A stretch of 64,000 nucleotides of DNA, taken from the NCBI RefSeq assembly GCF_023509015.1, contig NZ_CP094975.1:6069501-6133500 (forward strand), written 5' to 3'. This document shows positions 55,926-64,000 of the stretch, piece after piece. The first letter of the stretch is position 1. Each line of letters starts with the position of its first letter. The stretch is from Pseudomonas abieticivorans. Its GTDB lineage: Bacteria > Pseudomonadota > Gammaproteobacteria > Pseudomonadales > Pseudomonadaceae. A program made the position numbers and the translations under genes. The notes below the pieces were generated by a model. The model ran no database searches, was not told where the DNA came from, and was given only the letters and a program-made list of their open reading frames with translations.

Positions 55926-58109
55926 TCACAGGGTGTAGTAGCCGGAACGGCTCAAGGGCAAACGACGCACGCGGGTACTGGACGCCGCGTGCAGGGCATT
56001 GACCAGGGCTGCAGCCACCGGCACCGCACCGGTTTCACCGACCCCACCAGGGGCTTCCAGGCTGGGCATCAGGTGCACCTCCACAGGCGGCGCGTCGCTC
56101 ATGCGCAGCTGCCGGTAGGCGTGGAAGTTGTTTTGTTGCACCTGGCCGTTTTCCACGAGGATTTCGTTGAACAACGCTGCCGACAGGCCGAACAAAGTAC
56201 CGCCCTCCACTTGGGAGGTGACCGAGGTGGGGTTGTTGACGAAACCACAATCGATCACCGACAGCAGGCGCTTGATGCGCACGCCGCGTTCGCCCTGGGT
56301 CTGGAGCTCCACCACGGTGGCGATGTAGCTGCCGAACACCGCCGTGACGGCCACTCCACGCCCCTGCCCCTTGGGCAACGGCGTGTTCCAGTTGGCCAGT
56401 TCTGCCGCGCGCTTGAGCACGGCTGCCGCGCGCGGTTGCTTGGCCAACAGCTTCAAACGGTAGGCCACCGGGTCGGCCTTGGCATTGTGGGCCAGTTCAT
56501 CGATGAAGCTTTCCAGCACGTAGGTGCTGCGCAGCGGCCCTACCCCACGCCACCACGACACCGGCAGGGTGCCTGGGTCTTCGCGGATGTAGCGCACCTG
56601 CAAGTGAGGCAGTTGATAGATGGGCTCGATCGCCACTTCCACCGCGTCGGCATCCACGCCGTTGTCAGGCAGCTTGCCGATGTAGCTGGCAATCACCGAG
56701 GCGCCGGCAATGCGGTGCTCCCAGCCCTGCAACTGGCCATCGTCATCCAGCGCCGCGTTGATGCGGTCCACGTAGTGCGGGCGATAGCGGTCGTGGGTCA
56801 TGTCCTCTTCGCGGCTCCAGATCAGTTTGATCGGGTAGCTGACCTGGCGGGCGATGTCCACGGCCTGGAAGATGAAGTCCGACTCCAATCGACGGCCGAA
56901 AGCGCCGCCAATCAACTGGTTGTGAATGATCACCTGGTCCTGGCTGCGGCCGCTGATCTTGGCCGCGCCCATCTGGGCGAACACCGGCGCCTGGGTACCC
57001 ACCCACAGCTCGCAGGCGTCCGGGCGCACGTGGGCCACGCAGGTCATCGGCTCCAGCGGCGAGTGGGACAGGAAGGGTTGTTCGTACACCGCCTCGAAGC
57101 GGTGGCTGGCCGAGGCCAGGGCGGTGTCGATGTCGCCTTCGCGCTTGGCCACCACGCCGTCGCGGTGGCTGGCGTCCAGCAGGGCCTTGTCCAATTGCGC
57201 CGAGTTGCCGCTGGCGTTCTTGCCCAGGTCCCAATCAATGCGCAGAGCCTTGAGGCCTTGCTGGCAGGCCCAGAAGTTGCTCGCGGTCACGGCCACGGCG
57301 TTGTCCAGGCGCACGATGTCGCGCACCCCCGGTACCTGGCGTGCCGCGCCTTCGTCGAGGCCGCGCAAGGTGCCGCCGTGCACCGGGCAGGTCAGGGTCG
57401 AGGCGATCAGCATGCCGGGCACTTGCACGTCGATGGTGAAGCGCGCCTTGCCGTTGACCTTGTTCGGCGTGTCCAGGCGCTGGGCCGGGGTGCCGAGCAA
57501 CTTGAAGTCGGCGATGGCCTTGAGCGGCACGTCAGTGGGCAGCGGGAGTTGGGCGGCTGCCTCTACCAGCTCGCCGTACGTCGCATGCTGGCCGGCCGGG
57601 CCAAGGACGCGGCCCTGCTCGGCGTGGCATTTGCTGGGCGCGACATTCCAGCGCAGCGCGGCGGCCTGCACCAGCAAAATGCGCGCGCTGGCCCCGGCCT
57701 TGCGCAGCGGCTCCCAGGTGTAACGGGTGGACGAAGAGCCCCCGGTGGCCTGGAACTGCAACAACGTGTCGGTGTACAGCGCATTATTGGGCGGCGCCTC
57801 TTGCAGGTCGACCTGGTCCAGGCCCACCTCCAGTTCTTCGGCCACCATCATGGCGATGCCGGTTTGCACGCCCTGGCCCATTTCGATTTTTGGCGAGATC
57901 ACCGTGACCCGGCCATCGTGGCCCACCCGCACAAAGGCGCCGAACCCGGGTGATGCCTGATCACCCAGGCGGGCGGTGGCAACCGCCTGGGCTGCCGCGC
58001 CCTGGGCGCGCATCGAGGGCAGCCAGGTGCTGAGTATCAGGCCGCCGGTGGCCAGCGCGCCGCCTTTGAGCAAGCCACGCCGGGACAGTGAAGCCGTGGT
58101 ATCGGACAT
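55926..58109 (-). CDS. molybdopterin-binding subunit of a xanthine-oxidase-type hydroxylase (IorB/NicB-like)
   Basis: A 727-residue member of the xanthine oxidase family, isoquinoline/nicotinate dehydrogenase type. An N-terminal Tat signal SRRGLLKGG is seen, so the enzyme acts in the periplasm. Cofactor features: QFQATGGSSSTRYTW, GGAFGRRLESDF, and the catalytic Glu in GGVGETGAVPV. It follows the 2Fe-2S subunit gene by 10 bases and is followed by the cytochrome gene. Substrate is not certain: nicotinate, isoquinoline-type N-heterocycles or aldehydes. ATG at 58109 with a strong GAGGAGG. Confidence 0.88.
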   Translation of the reverse strand: MSDTTASLSRRGLLKGGALATGGLILSTWLPSMRAQGAAAQAVATARLGDQASPGFGAFVRVGHDGRVTVISPKIEMGQGVQTGIAMMVAEELEVGLDQVDLQEAPPNNALYTDTLLQFQATGGSSSTRYTWEPLRKAGASARILLVQAAALRWNVAPSKCHAEQGRVLGPAGQHATYGELVEAAAQLPLPTDVPLKAIADFKLLGTPAQRLDTPNKVNGKARFTIDVQVPGMLIASTLTCPVHGGTLRGLDEGAARQVPGVRDIVRLDNAVAVTASNFWACQQGLKALRIDWDLGKNASGNSAQLDKALLDASHRDGVVAKREGDIDTALASASHRFEAVYEQPFLSHSPLEPMTCVAHVRPDACELWVGTQAPVFAQMGAAKISGRSQDQVIIHNQLIGGAFGRRLESDFIFQAVDIARQVSYPIKLIWSREEDMTHDRYRPHYVDRINAALDDDGQLQGWEHRIAGASVIASYIGKLPDNGVDADAVEVAIEPIYQLPHLQVRYIREDPGTLPVSWWRGVGPLRSTYVLESFIDELAHNAKADPVAYRLKLLAKQPRAAAVLKRAAELANWNTPLPKGQGRGVAVTAVFGSYIATVVELQTQGERGVRIKRLLSVIDCGFVNNPTSVTSQVEGGTLFGLSAALFNEILVENGQVQQNNFHAYRQLRMSDAPPVEVHLMPSLEAPGGVGETGAVPVAAALVNALHAASSTRVRRLPLSRSGYYTL

Positions 58110-58119
58110 GCTTACCTCC

Positions 58120-58572
58120 TCAGGCCTGGCTGACGCTTTTGATGGCGGCGCGGATGCGCGTGTAGGTGGCGCAGCGGCACATATTGCCGGACATCGCCGT
58201 GACGATTTGCTCGTCATTGGCCTTGGGGTGCTCGGTGAGCAGCGCCACGGCCGACATGATTTGCCCGGACTGGCAGTACCCGCACTGCACCACCTCGTGT
58301 TCCAGCCAGGCCTTTTGCACGCTCTGGCCCACGGGCGTCTGATCGATGGCCTCGATGGTGGTCACCGGCTTGCCGGCGACGGCACTGACCGGCAACACGC
58401 AGGAACGCACCGCGCGGCCGTCCAGGTGCACGGTGCACACGCCGCACTGGGCGATGCCACAGCCGTATTTGGTGCCGGTCATGCCCAGCACGTCGCGCAG
58501 CACCCAGAGCAATGGCATGTCCGCGGGGACATCCACCTCATGGTCCTGACCATTGATGGTGAGTTTTTGCAT
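58120..58572 (-). CDS. [2Fe-2S] subunit of the molybdenum hydroxylase (IorA/NicA-like)
   Basis: A 150-residue iron-sulfur subunit: plant-type ferredoxin cysteines in [13 protein letters not shown] (N-terminal cluster) and CGYCQSG with CRCATY (C-terminal cluster), as in XdhC-like small subunits. It transfers electrons from the Mo subunit to the cytochrome. First gene of a three-gene operon on the minus strand. NicA of P. putida is of similar length. Confidence 0.92.
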   Translation of the reverse strand: MQKLTINGQDHEVDVPADMPLLWVLRDVLGMTGTKYGCGIAQCGVCTVHLDGRAVRSCVLPVSAVAGKPVTTIEAIDQTPVGQSVQKAWLEHEVVQCGYCQSGQIMSAVALLTEHPKANDEQIVTAMSGNMCRCATYTRIRAAIKSVSQA

Positions 58573-58789
58573 GTTGACCTCGAGCGCAAATCACGGGTGT
58601 CACGGCCCCTGTGGGGCCGCAATCGTGGCCGCGCGGTCATTGCCGCACGGCCTTATAAAGTGTCTGGGACGCAGTATCGCGCCCTTAAGCGTAGCCCGTC
58701 ATCAGTTTTGTCGATGAGATCATTGAAGCCGCTGAGCGCGGGTTTTGCTATCGTGTGGGCCGCCCTTCACCGTCACCCACGAGAGCCCC

Positions 58790-59359
58790 ATGTCGCCCCT
58801 GGAAATCATCGCCGTTATCGTCAACGTATTGGGCGTGTGGCTGACCGCCAAGCGCATCCGCTGGTGCTGGCCGGTCAACGTGGTCGCCGTGCTGTTGTAT
58901 GTGTGGATTTTCTACGACGTGAAGCTGTATTCGGACATGCTGTTGCAAGTGCTGTTCGCCTTCTTGCAAGCCTACGGTTGGTGGCGCTGGAGCCAGGGCG
59001 GCCTGGACCAAGGCCGCGTGCACGCCGAGCGTTTGCCGCTGCGCGAAGGGGTGCTGGGCGTGCTGGCCGGCGCTGGCGCTGGGTTGTTGCTGGGCTGGCT
59101 GACCCACACCTTCACCGACGCTGCCCTGCCCTGGCTCGACGCCCAGCTGACCGGTTTCAGCGTGGTCGCCAGCCTCTGGGCCGCGCGCAAGTACGTGGCC
59201 AGTTGGGGCCTGTGGATCGTGCTGGATGTGATCTACGTGGGCCAATACCTGTACAAGGACCTGACACTCACGGCAGGCTTGTATGCAGGCTTCGTGGTGT
59301 TGGCGGTGTATGGGTTGCGGGCCTGGCAGCGAGATGTTCGGCAACTGGCCAACGCTTGA
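58790..59359 (+). CDS. pnuC: nicotinamide riboside transporter PnuC
   Basis: A 189-residue inner-membrane protein of the PnuC family with about seven hydrophobic segments. Family residues: WCWPVNVVAVLLYVWIFYDV, YSDMLLQVLFAFLQAYGWWRW and the helix WIVLDVIYVGQYLYKDL. It imports vitamin B3 precursors for NAD synthesis. It is divergent from the Mo-hydroxylase operon, a suggestive link if the enzyme works on nicotinate-like compounds. No TetR or NrtR partner here. Confidence 0.9.
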   Translation: MSPLEIIAVIVNVLGVWLTAKRIRWCWPVNVVAVLLYVWIFYDVKLYSDMLLQVLFAFLQAYGWWRWSQGGLDQGRVHAERLPLREGVLGVLAGAGAGLLLGWLTHTFTDAALPWLDAQLTGFSVVASLWAARKYVASWGLWIVLDVIYVGQYLYKDLTLTAGLYAGFVVLAVYGLRAWQRDVRQLANA

Positions 59360-59372
59360 GCCAAGTGCTGGG

Positions 59373-59402
59373 CAGGCGCGGCGGGCCAGCGCCTACAAGG
59401 GC
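59373..59402. repeat. GC-rich palindrome, second copy of the 14991-15020 repeat
   Basis: CAGGCGCGGCGG..GCGCCTAC..GGGC matches the stretch at 14991-15020. It lies between convergent pnuC and the LysR gene, partly inside the LysR stop region. Confidence 0.4.
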
Positions 59403-60247
59403 TGCAAGCAACGCCTGAACGCCTGCTGCAAAGCTGACTGGCGCTGACCATATCGCCCCACCAGCACCAGTTCCCGATCAAAACCCAGGTCACCCAGCGG
59501 CAGGATTCGCAGCCCTTCGGGCTGTTCCAGCCATAAGCCTGCCAGCGGAATCAACGCCACCCCCAGGCCCATCCGTACCATGCGCGCGATGGCATCCAGT
59601 TCATCGAGCTCCAGCACCTGGCGCACCTGCAGTTTGTGCTCACGCAAAAACTGGCTCACGCGCCGGCCGCCGAACGAGTTGCGATCGTAGCGAATCAACG
59701 GCTGCTCCCTGAGCACGAGCAGCGGGTCATCACCCGGCACCCCCAGCGCCGTGATCAACACGAACGGCTCAGTGGCCAGCACTTCTAGGTGCAGTTCCTT
59801 GGGCAAGGCAAACGGGGGGCGAATCATCAACGCCAGGTCGATTTCGCCCGCATCCACCTGGCTCAGCAGGTTCAACGAGACGCCAGGCGTCAGCTTGACA
59901 CTGATTTGCGGGGCCTCGCGGTTGAGCTGTAACAACGCCTTGGGCAACAAACCGGTCTGCACGGTGTTCACCGCACCGATGCGCAGCAGGCCTTGCAAAG
60001 AGCTCTGGGGGGCGCCCATGCGCGCGAACGTCGCCAGCATCTCCTCGGCCAAGGGAATGGCGCGAAGCCCGGCCGCGTTCAACGTGGCCGCCCGCCCGGT
60101 GCGGTCGAACAGCCGCACGCCCAACGCTTGCTCAAGGTTCTTGATCTGCGCGCTCACGGCAGACTGGGTCAGGCCCACCTGCTGGCCTGCGGCGGCAAAG
60201 GTACCGAGGCGGGCCACACTCAGGAAGGTTTTCAGTTCTCGGTTCAC
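59393..60247 (-). CDS. LysR family regulator
   Basis: A 284-residue LTTR with HTH in the first 60 residues (FLSVARLGTFAAAGQQVGLT, QSAVSAQIKNLEQALGVRLF). GTG at 60247 is preferred because the HTH begins there; upstream in-frame sequence is not LysR-like. Divergent from the VOC gene (110-base gap), so it likely controls it. Confidence 0.87.
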   Translation of the reverse strand: MNRELKTFLSVARLGTFAAAGQQVGLTQSAVSAQIKNLEQALGVRLFDRTGRAATLNAAGLRAIPLAEEMLATFARMGAPQSSLQGLLRIGAVNTVQTGLLPKALLQLNREAPQISVKLTPGVSLNLLSQVDAGEIDLALMIRPPFALPKELHLEVLATEPFVLITALGVPGDDPLLVLREQPLIRYDRNSFGGRRVSQFLREHKLQVRQVLELDELDAIARMVRMGLGVALIPLAGLWLEQPEGLRILPLGDLGFDRELVLVGRYGQRQSALQQAFRRCLQPL

Positions 60248-60356
60248 TGCGGGCGCCTGATCGAAATTATTAAGGCTGGGCAGCAATTTTATGCGCTTTG
60301 CATCGAAATTCAAATGACTGACAATGCGCTCACACCCACCCTGATTGGAGCCCACC

Positions 60357-60782
60357 ATGGCATTGTCACCGTTCCACCTGGCCATCCCGGTCTACGACCT
60401 CGCCGCCGCACGGCACTTCTACGGTGAAGTGTTCGGCTTGGCCGAAGGCCGTTCCAGCGAGCAGTGGGTCGATTTCGACTTTTACGGCCATCAGTTGGTG
60501 ATCCACCAGCACCCACAAACGCAATCCCAGGAAGCCGCCCACACCAATGCGGTAGACGGCCACGACGTGCCGGTGCCGCATTTCGGCATCGTGTTGCAAT
60601 GGCAGGAATGGGAGGCCCTGGCCGAACGGCTGCGGGCGCGCAAAACACAGTTTGTGATCGAGCCCTACGTGCGTTTTCAGGGCCAGGTGGGCGAGCAGGC
60701 GACGATGTTCCTGTTCGACCCGTGCGGCAACGCTCTGGAGTTCAAGGCGTTCAAGGACATGAGCCAGCTGTTTGCCAAATAA
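60357..60782 (+). CDS. VOC family (glyoxalase-like) protein
   Basis: A 141-residue vicinal oxygen chelate protein: [20 protein letters not shown] at the N-terminus, [10 protein letters not shown], and [17 protein letters not shown] at the end. Metal ligands of the family appear as His in FHLA and Glu in LEFKAF. Substrate unknown. TTGGAG precedes the ATG. Its stop is 3 bases from the stop of the convergent amidohydrolase gene. Confidence 0.85.
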   Translation: MALSPFHLAIPVYDLAAARHFYGEVFGLAEGRSSEQWVDFDFYGHQLVIHQHPQTQSQEAAHTNAVDGHDVPVPHFGIVLQWQEWEALAERLRARKTQFVIEPYVRFQGQVGEQATMFLFDPCGNALEFKAFKDMSQLFAK

Positions 60783-60785
60783 CCT

Positions 60786-61604
60786 TTAAAAACCAAACAA
60801 CCCACGGGCCCCTTCAGTAAGGATCGCCTGGCGCTGCTCCGGCCACGGCACCATGCTTTGGAGCAAGGCGAACTGCCCCGAATACTCGACGCTGCTTTCA
60901 TGCTGGGTATGCGGCCAATCGCTGCCCCACACCAGGTGATCGGTGCCGAAATGCTCGATCAGCAAGGGCGCCGCAGCATGGGCGAACGCCAGGTTTTCCT
61001 GATGGGTGCCGCCCAGGCGATACACCCCCGAGACCTTGACCCACAGATGCCCCTGGCCGCCCAGCGCCAGCAGGTCTTGGAAGGTGCGGTGCTGTACCCC
61101 GAAGCCTGCGTGGGGGCGGCCAAAGTGATCGATGGCGATCTTGCAACCATAGGGTTCCAAGGCCGCGCACAGGCTTGGGATGTCCTCGATCTGGCGGTGC
61201 AGTTCCACATGCCAGCCCAACTGCGCGACCTGCTCCAGCAGCGGTCGCCACTGGGCCGAGCCCAGGTCTGGCAGGCTCTTGCCCATCAGGTTCAGGCGGA
61301 TGCCCACCACCCCCAGGCGCGCCATGCGCTTGAGTTGCGAGGTACTGGTGTCGGTGTCCACTACGGCCACGCCCCGCAGGCGGTCCGGTGCCTGTGCCAA
61401 GGCTTGCAGCAAATGGCTGTTCTCGGTACCCAAGAAGCTCGGCTGCACCAGCACGCCATGGCTCAAGCCCTGGCCTTGCAGGTTGTGCAGCCACTGCGCC
61501 AGCGTCGCGTCGTAGCTGGGCGTGTAGCGCCGCCCCTCGATCAAGTCAAGTTGGCGGCTGAACACGTGGGCGTGGGCGTCAACGCCCAGGAACGGGGTAC
61601 TCAT
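60786..61604 (-). CDS. LigI-like TIM-barrel amidohydrolase
   Basis: A 272-residue metal-dependent hydrolase of the amidohydrolase_2 family: GVDAHAHVFSR at the N-terminus (HxH), VELHRQIED, AIDHFGRPHAG and VWGSDWPHTQHE (catalytic Asp). It resembles 2-pyrone-4,6-dicarboxylate lactonase and related lactonases. The start is the ATG at 61604, or the GTG at 61616, which would overlap the MFS stop (GTGA). Probably in the operon GntR-MFS-amidohydrolase. Confidence 0.82.
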   Translation of the reverse strand: MSTPFLGVDAHAHVFSRQLDLIEGRRYTPSYDATLAQWLHNLQGQGLSHGVLVQPSFLGTENSHLLQALAQAPDRLRGVAVVDTDTSTSQLKRMARLGVVGIRLNLMGKSLPDLGSAQWRPLLEQVAQLGWHVELHRQIEDIPSLCAALEPYGCKIAIDHFGRPHAGFGVQHRTFQDLLALGGQGHLWVKVSGVYRLGGTHQENLAFAHAAAPLLIEHFGTDHLVWGSDWPHTQHESSVEYSGQFALLQSMVPWPEQRQAILTEGARGLFGF

Positions 61605-61612
61605 GGTTGCAA

Positions 61613-62902
61613 TCACGCTCGAGAAGCACTTCCAGGTGCGTTGGTGGGGGCTGCATCAGGTGCTGCGGCGCTCAAGTCGCGGCCGCGGGTTTCAGGCAAA
61701 GCGAGGGCTGCGATCACCGCCACGCCATAGGCGATGCCGGCGTCGATACCGATGGCCGAGCCCAGCGACATGGACTCGCTCATGTGGCCGACCATGAACG
61801 GGAACACCGCCGACAGCACGCGGCCGAAGTTGTAGCAAAAGCCCACGCCGGCGCCACGCACGTCGGCGGGGTACAGTTCGTTGAACAGTGAGCCCAGGCT
61901 GGCCGGGATGCCGGCCGCGAAAAAGCCCAGCGGGAAACCCAAAAACAGCATTTGCTGGTTGGTCAACGGCAGGAACAGGTAGCACTGCACGGTGACCACG
62001 CAGCAGAAGGCGAACAGGATGATGTTTTTGCGCCGGCCAATGCGGTCGACCATGAACCCACTGGCCACGCAGCCGCAGAAGAACGCGAAGATGATCACCG
62101 CCAGGTAGCCACCGGAACTGAGCACCGACAGTTGCCGCTCGGTCTTGAGGAAGGTCGGCAGCCAGGTCATCACCGCGTGGTAACCACCGTGGGCGCCCAG
62201 GCCCAGCAAGCCGCCGAGCAAGGTCACGCGCAGCAGCTGCGGGCGGAAGATACCGGCCATCGAGGCAAAGAAGTTCATCGGCTTGGCGTTGAGCTTTTGC
62301 TGGCGCACAAAGCTGTCCGGCTCCTGCACGCTGCGGCGCACGTAGACAATCAACAGCGCAGGCAAAAGGCCCACCAGGAACATCACACGCCAGGCCATGG
62401 CCTCGGGCACAAAAGTGTAGATCAGCGTGAACACCGCCACGGCGGCGCCCCAGCCCACGGCCCAGGCGCTTTGCACGGTGCCCATGACCTTGCCGCGGTA
62501 CTTGGCCTGAATGGTTTCGGCCATCAGTACTGCGCCCGCCGCCCATTCGCCGCCAATGCCGAAGCCTTGCAAGGCCTTGACCACCAGCAACTGCTCGTAG
62601 CCGGTGACAAACGCCGAGAGGAAGGTGAACAGCGAGAACCACACGATCATCCACTGCAGCGTGCGCACCCGGCCATAGCGGTCAGACAACGTGCCGCCCA
62701 GCCAACCGCCCAGTGCCGAGGTGATCAAGGTGACGCTGCTGATGGCGCCCGCCTCGCCCTTGCTCAAGGCAAAGGCTGCGATCAGCGCCGGGATCGCCAG
62801 GCCGAACATTTGCACTTCCAGCGCGTCGAGCGCCCAGCCGCCGAAGCAGGCCCAGAAGGTTTTGCGCTCGCGCGCGGTGACGTCTCGGTACCACTTGAAC
62901 AT
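61613..62902 (-). CDS. MFS transporter, aromatic acid/H+ symporter type
   Basis: A 429-residue transporter with 12 predicted helices. The signature DRYGRVRTLQWMIVWFS (loop 2-3) and GFGIGGEWAAGAVLMAETI in helix 4 are typical of AAHS/PcaK-like symporters of aromatic or short carboxylic acids. It lies on the minus strand between the GntR gene and the amidohydrolase gene, suggesting uptake of the lactone or acid that the amidohydrolase opens. Confidence 0.88.
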   Translation of the reverse strand: MFKWYRDVTARERKTFWACFGGWALDALEVQMFGLAIPALIAAFALSKGEAGAISSVTLITSALGGWLGGTLSDRYGRVRTLQWMIVWFSLFTFLSAFVTGYEQLLVVKALQGFGIGGEWAAGAVLMAETIQAKYRGKVMGTVQSAWAVGWGAAVAVFTLIYTFVPEAMAWRVMFLVGLLPALLIVYVRRSVQEPDSFVRQQKLNAKPMNFFASMAGIFRPQLLRVTLLGGLLGLGAHGGYHAVMTWLPTFLKTERQLSVLSSGGYLAVIIFAFFCGCVASGFMVDRIGRRKNIILFAFCCVVTVQCYLFLPLTNQQMLFLGFPLGFFAAGIPASLGSLFNELYPADVRGAGVGFCYNFGRVLSAVFPFMVGHMSESMSLGSAIGIDAGIAYGVAVIAALALPETRGRDLSAAAPDAAPTNAPGSASRA

Positions 62903-62954
62903 GATTTTTTATCCTTATAGGTGTTGAGTGCTGACGACGGGCAAACGCGTATGA

Positions 62955-63686
62955 CTAGCGGATCTCGACGCTGTAGCGGAAGTGGCTGGCATGGCCCCAG
63001 GAGCGGCGCCACTCGATGGGCTGGCCTGCGTAGTTGCGCGCCAAACGCTCGATCACGACCACCGGTGCCCCGGCTGGCACGCGCAACAGGCGGGCATGCA
63101 CCTCGCTGACCGATTCGGCGGTCAGGGTCTCATCGGCCGAGGCCACGACTTGGCCGCACAGGTCTTCGTACAGTGGATACAGCAACGGCCCCTCGGCATT
63201 GAGGTCAAAGTCGAGGATGGCTTTGAAGGGTTCGCGCGGCAGCCAGATCTCTTCCACCAGCACCGGCACGCTGTCGATCAGGCGCAGGCGCAACAGGCGG
63301 ATCACAGGGTCGGCAGGCAGCAGGCCCAAGGCCTTGGCCACTTCGGCGGGCGCAGGCAAAGGCTCCTTGGACAAGATGCGGCTCTCAGGCACATGGCGTT
63401 CGCCATCGGGGGTCATGAAGCGGAAGAAGCGAAACAGCGAGGATTGGAACTGCGGGCGGCGGATAAACGTGCCGCGGCCTTGCTGGCGCTCCAGGATGCG
63501 TTCACTGACCAACATGTCGATGGCCTTGCGCACGGTGCCCACCGACAGGCTGTACTCCACCGACAAGGCCGCTTCGGTGGGAATGGCTTCGCCGGCACGC
63601 CAGCGGTTGTTGGCGATCTGCTGCGCGAGTTCATCGCGCAGGCGCTGGTACAGGGGAAGACGGTCGTCGCTGGAAAGCATGTTCAT
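62955..63686 (-). CDS. GntR/HutC family regulator
   Basis: A 243-residue regulator with a GntR winged HTH (residues 8-75: PLYQRLRDELAQQIANNRWR, LSVGTVRKAIDMLV, GRGTFI) and a HutC/UTRA ligand domain (about 90-240). It heads the MFS-amidohydrolase group. Palindromes in its upstream region (63701-63726 and 63817-63826) are candidate operators. Confidence 0.9.
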   Translation of the reverse strand: MNMLSSDDRLPLYQRLRDELAQQIANNRWRAGEAIPTEAALSVEYSLSVGTVRKAIDMLVSERILERQQGRGTFIRRPQFQSSLFRFFRFMTPDGERHVPESRILSKEPLPAPAEVAKALGLLPADPVIRLLRLRLIDSVPVLVEEIWLPREPFKAILDFDLNAEGPLLYPLYEDLCGQVVASADETLTAESVSEVHARLLRVPAGAPVVVIERLARNYAGQPIEWRRSWGHASHFRYSVEIR

Positions 63687-63985
63687 CGTAGGACCACTCT
63701 TGTAGTTATGTAGTCATATATATGAATTTCAGCTAAGTATTCGCTCGATTCCCAAGGTCGTCAAGCCCTGCGGACAAATGGCCACTGTGCCAGTCCTAAC
63801 GTATGACCCGACCCCTATATGCATATCTTTTATTTTATTAATTGATAAAAATCCTAATTATTAATAATTAAGATATAACCAAAAAGACTTTCACAGACGG
63901 TTTTTATAGGAATAACGTTCACACCAGACCGACCCCTTCTCCAGGCGGAGGCCCTATGTTCCGCCACCGTTCCTGGAGTCGAGCC
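63687..63985 (-). promoter_or_regulatory. AT-rich upstream region with candidate GntR operators
   Basis: A gap of about 300 bases without a recognised gene. It holds a direct repeat TGTAGTTA/TGTAGTCA (63701-63716), a perfect palindrome TCATATATATGA (63714-63725), a second palindrome ATATGCATAT (63817-63826), and a very AT-rich stretch at about 63828-63890. Likely divergent promoters for the GntR gene and for a gene running right out of the window. Confidence 0.5.
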
Positions 63986-64000
63986 ATGCCGATACCCCGC
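63986..64000 (+). CDS. possible start of a gene running off the right edge
   Basis: An ATG at 63986 with CTGGAG a few bases upstream opens a frame (MPIPR) to the window end. An in-frame ATG at 63957 would also fit. Too short to identify. Confidence 0.25.

Overview
The window is a typical high-GC Pseudomonas accessory/catabolic chromosome segment. The evidence is its gene content (alginate-type genes, reductive pyrimidine catabolism, gallate and phenylethylamine catabolism, DUF2790 and DUF4946 proteins, MocR regulators) and copies of the GTAGGAGCGGATT..ATCCGCGAA palindrome, a REP family familiar from pseudomonads. A fluorescent Pseudomonas, probably of the P. fluorescens group, fits best, but species cannot be fixed from the sequence alone. 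No rRNA, tRNA or CRISPR array was seen.

Layout. 0-2.8 kb: the 3' end of an alginate-like operon in a non-canonical order (AlgX-like end, AlgL-like lyase, then a divergent AlgG-like protein that lacks the DPHD catalytic motif). 2.8-7.4 kb: mntH, an MFS transporter, a DUF4946 secreted protein, copC and a frameshifted copD. 7.5-15.6 kb: a complete reductive pyrimidine degradation locus: amidase/ureidopropionase-type hydrolase and NCS1 permease on the minus strand, dihydropyrimidinase-preT-preA on the plus strand, and a TetR regulator. 15.8-17.5 kb: dkgB, a tandem array of six 101-bp REPIN units, and a DUF2790 protein. 17.7-24.3 kb: a MocR regulator with a carboxymuconolactone decarboxylase-like protein, an AraC regulator, thiolase plus 3-hydroxyacyl-CoA dehydrogenase plus TetR, and a DUF1275 membrane protein. 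24.4-26.2 kb: a P2-like prophage remnant reduced to two holins, a CI-type repressor with an operator/promoter, a small early ORF and an Ogr/Delta zinc finger.

26.2-28 kb: a PrpA-like phosphatase, a Mop molybdate-binding protein and a lipoprotein. 28-33.1 kb: gallate catabolism (galD, galC, galB, galA and a LysR regulator with two helix-turn-helix domains). 33.2-36.4 kb: a BisC-like molybdoenzyme, then an AT-rich stretch holding a remnant of an alpha-oxoamine synthase and an unusual cold-shock protein. 36.6-41.5 kb: phenylethylamine degradation (tynA, feaR, feaB). 41.6-49.3 kb: Lrp regulator and cysteine desulfurase-like protein, gapN, a frameshifted MFS gene, an alpha/beta hydrolase and an ArcD-like antiporter. 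49.3-53.7 kb: two small proteins, an MFS exporter, and a polyamine module (potF-aguA). 53.8-59.4 kb: LysR, a three-component molybdenum hydroxylase (2Fe-2S subunit, Mo subunit, triheme cytochrome c) next to pnuC. 59.4-64 kb: LysR, VOC protein, a LigI-like amidohydrolase with an AAHS-type transporter and a GntR/HutC regulator, then an AT-rich promoter region.

Several catabolic modules feed central metabolism: pyrimidines to beta-amino acids, gallate to pyruvate and oxaloacetate, phenylethylamine to phenylacetate, and agmatine to N-carbamoylputrescine. Two genes (copD and an MFS gene) each carry a single-base insertion; these are either recent lesions or sequence errors. The most unusual items are the AlgG-like protein without its catalytic motif, the exact-period REPIN array, the minimal CI/Ogr/holin phage remnant, and the double-HTH LysR regulator.
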